This document shows positions 27,855 through 28,455 of a stretch of DNA of 28,455 nucleotides, piece by piece. The DNA lies in contig NW_005197552.1 in the NCBI RefSeq assembly GCF_000372725.1, positions 1-28,455 of the forward strand, given 5' to 3'. How positions within the stretch are numbered: position 1 is the first letter of the stretch; every line of letters begins with the position of its first letter. A model generated the notes under the pieces. That model saw only the letters and a list, made by a program, of their open reading frames with translations. It was not told the DNA's origin and searched no databases. The DNA comes from Emiliania huxleyi CCMP1516 (taxonomy: Eukaryota; Haptophyta; Isochrysidales; Noelaerhabdaceae). Both the position numbers and the translations under genes were made by a program.

Positions 27855-27975
27855 GGCTGCGCTGGCGTAATGTGCCGACGAGAATGGCGACACATTGCCG
27901 ACAAAAACACCTGCTTTGTTTTCAACCAGCACGCTCACCTGCTTTACCGTTAGCTCATGCCTCAAGCCTCAAGCG

Positions 27976-28455
27976 TCAAGGCCCCGCCAGCTCCACCTCA
28001 AAAGGGAACGGCCCTCCTGTTCCATTCCTCTCCCACCACTCCTCCGGGTCGCCGCCCTCCTTTCCAAGCACGCGGCGGAGGCCCTCCAGCACCGCGGCCC
28101 GATGCGACGCCGGCACCACCACCGCCCCCGGCGCAGCAGCCTCGCGCTGCCTGCGCTCCGCGCGGTGGTGCCGCGCAATCTCTGAACCGACGCTGTCGGC
28201 GTCCGCAACCCAATTGCGCTTGGATCCCGACCCGGCGCTGCCGAACGTCGCTGCTGTCGGGGCGGTAACGAACGAGCCGCCGCTGCCTGCCGCGCCGCCG
28301 CTGTGCAGCACCACGCCGTGCGGGATGCACCCGGCCTCGCCGCCCGGCCTCGCCGCCGGCTGCTCCATGCGGGCCTCGTCTCCCCGCGCCGCCGCTTCCT
28401 GGCGGCGGCAATCCTCCGCATCTGCCCCTCCCTTCGCCTCCCACGCCTTCCTCAT
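27976..28455 (-). CDS. Hypothetical protein, partial at the window edge
   Basis: A 159-residue open frame reaching the window edge, with ATG exactly at 28455; it may begin earlier outside. The N-terminal half is charged, then Ala/Gly-rich. The C-terminal part (RAAVLEGLRRVLGKEGGDPE, EWWERNGTGGPFPFEVELAGP split at EE/WW) looks folded and ends at a stop. No family recognised. The gap to the next gene is about 120 bp. Confidence 0.4.
   Translation of the reverse strand: MRKAWEAKGGADAEDCRRQEAAARGDEARMEQPAARPGGEAGCIPHGVVLHSGGAAGSGGSFVTAPTAATFGSAGSGSKRNWVADADSVGSEIARHHRAERRQREAAAPGAVVVPASHRAAVLEGLRRVLGKEGGDPEEWWERNGTGGPFPFEVELAGP

Overview
The window looks like nuclear DNA of a photosynthetic eukaryote of the red-plastid lineage, most likely a haptophyte such as Emiliania or a relative. 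The reasons are the high GC content, short introns (about 45-160 nt) with many apparent GC-AG splice sites, a chlorophyll a/c-type light-harvesting protein, plastid-targeted ABC1 kinase and lumenal TPR proteins, and F-box proteins carrying a 22-residue EGE-GAER repeat. The taxon is an inference. No rRNA, tRNA, CRISPR array or bacterial operon was seen. All gene models were spliced by hand from the genomic sequence.

Layout. 1-1533 (-): calcineurin-like metallophosphoesterase whose second intron holds a TAA microsatellite and a GGGAAGGGTGT minisatellite. 3061-4086 (+): 3' exons of a glycosyltransferase-like protein. 4282-4698 (-): small secreted or organellar ABM-domain protein. 5086-5291: perfect 48-bp inverted repeat around three G-tract mini-hairpins. 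6321-7526 (+): single-exon serpin with a predicted Arg-Ser reactive centre. 7779-8337 (+): small basic UPF0390/C19orf53-like protein. 8811-9248 (-): single-pass membrane protein tail. 10376-12524 (+): Tudor-like protein with a possible tyrosine-recombinase segment. 13672-16293 (+): plastid ABC1 kinase. 16548-18634 (-): multi-exon protein with a PH-like region and two membrane helices. 20734-21999 (-): F-box/EGE-GAER repeat protein. 24807-25715 (+): thylakoid-lumen TPR protein. 26249-27327 (-): light-harvesting protein. 27351-27854 (-): F-box fragment directly upstream of it. 27976-28455 (-): partial hypothetical.

Between the genes is a dense layer of mobile-looking repeats. One 122-bp sequence (family D; copies at 10009, 20353 and 24332) has an 8-bp target duplication at 20345/20475. 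Its empty site is visible in a paralogous copy of the surrounding repeat (family E) near 12970. With one copy of the duplication it forms a GT...AG interval, as an introner-like element would. A second family has long TGTAGAG-rich terminal inverted repeats: a complete 897-bp copy at 23075-23971 has its own 8-bp duplication, and a lone end at 10094 lies inside a D copy. These two families, with frequent GC-AG introns and stop-free 3n introns, are the most novel content here.

The genes do not form one pathway. Three are linked by the plastid: ABC1 kinase, lumenal TPR and light-harvesting protein.
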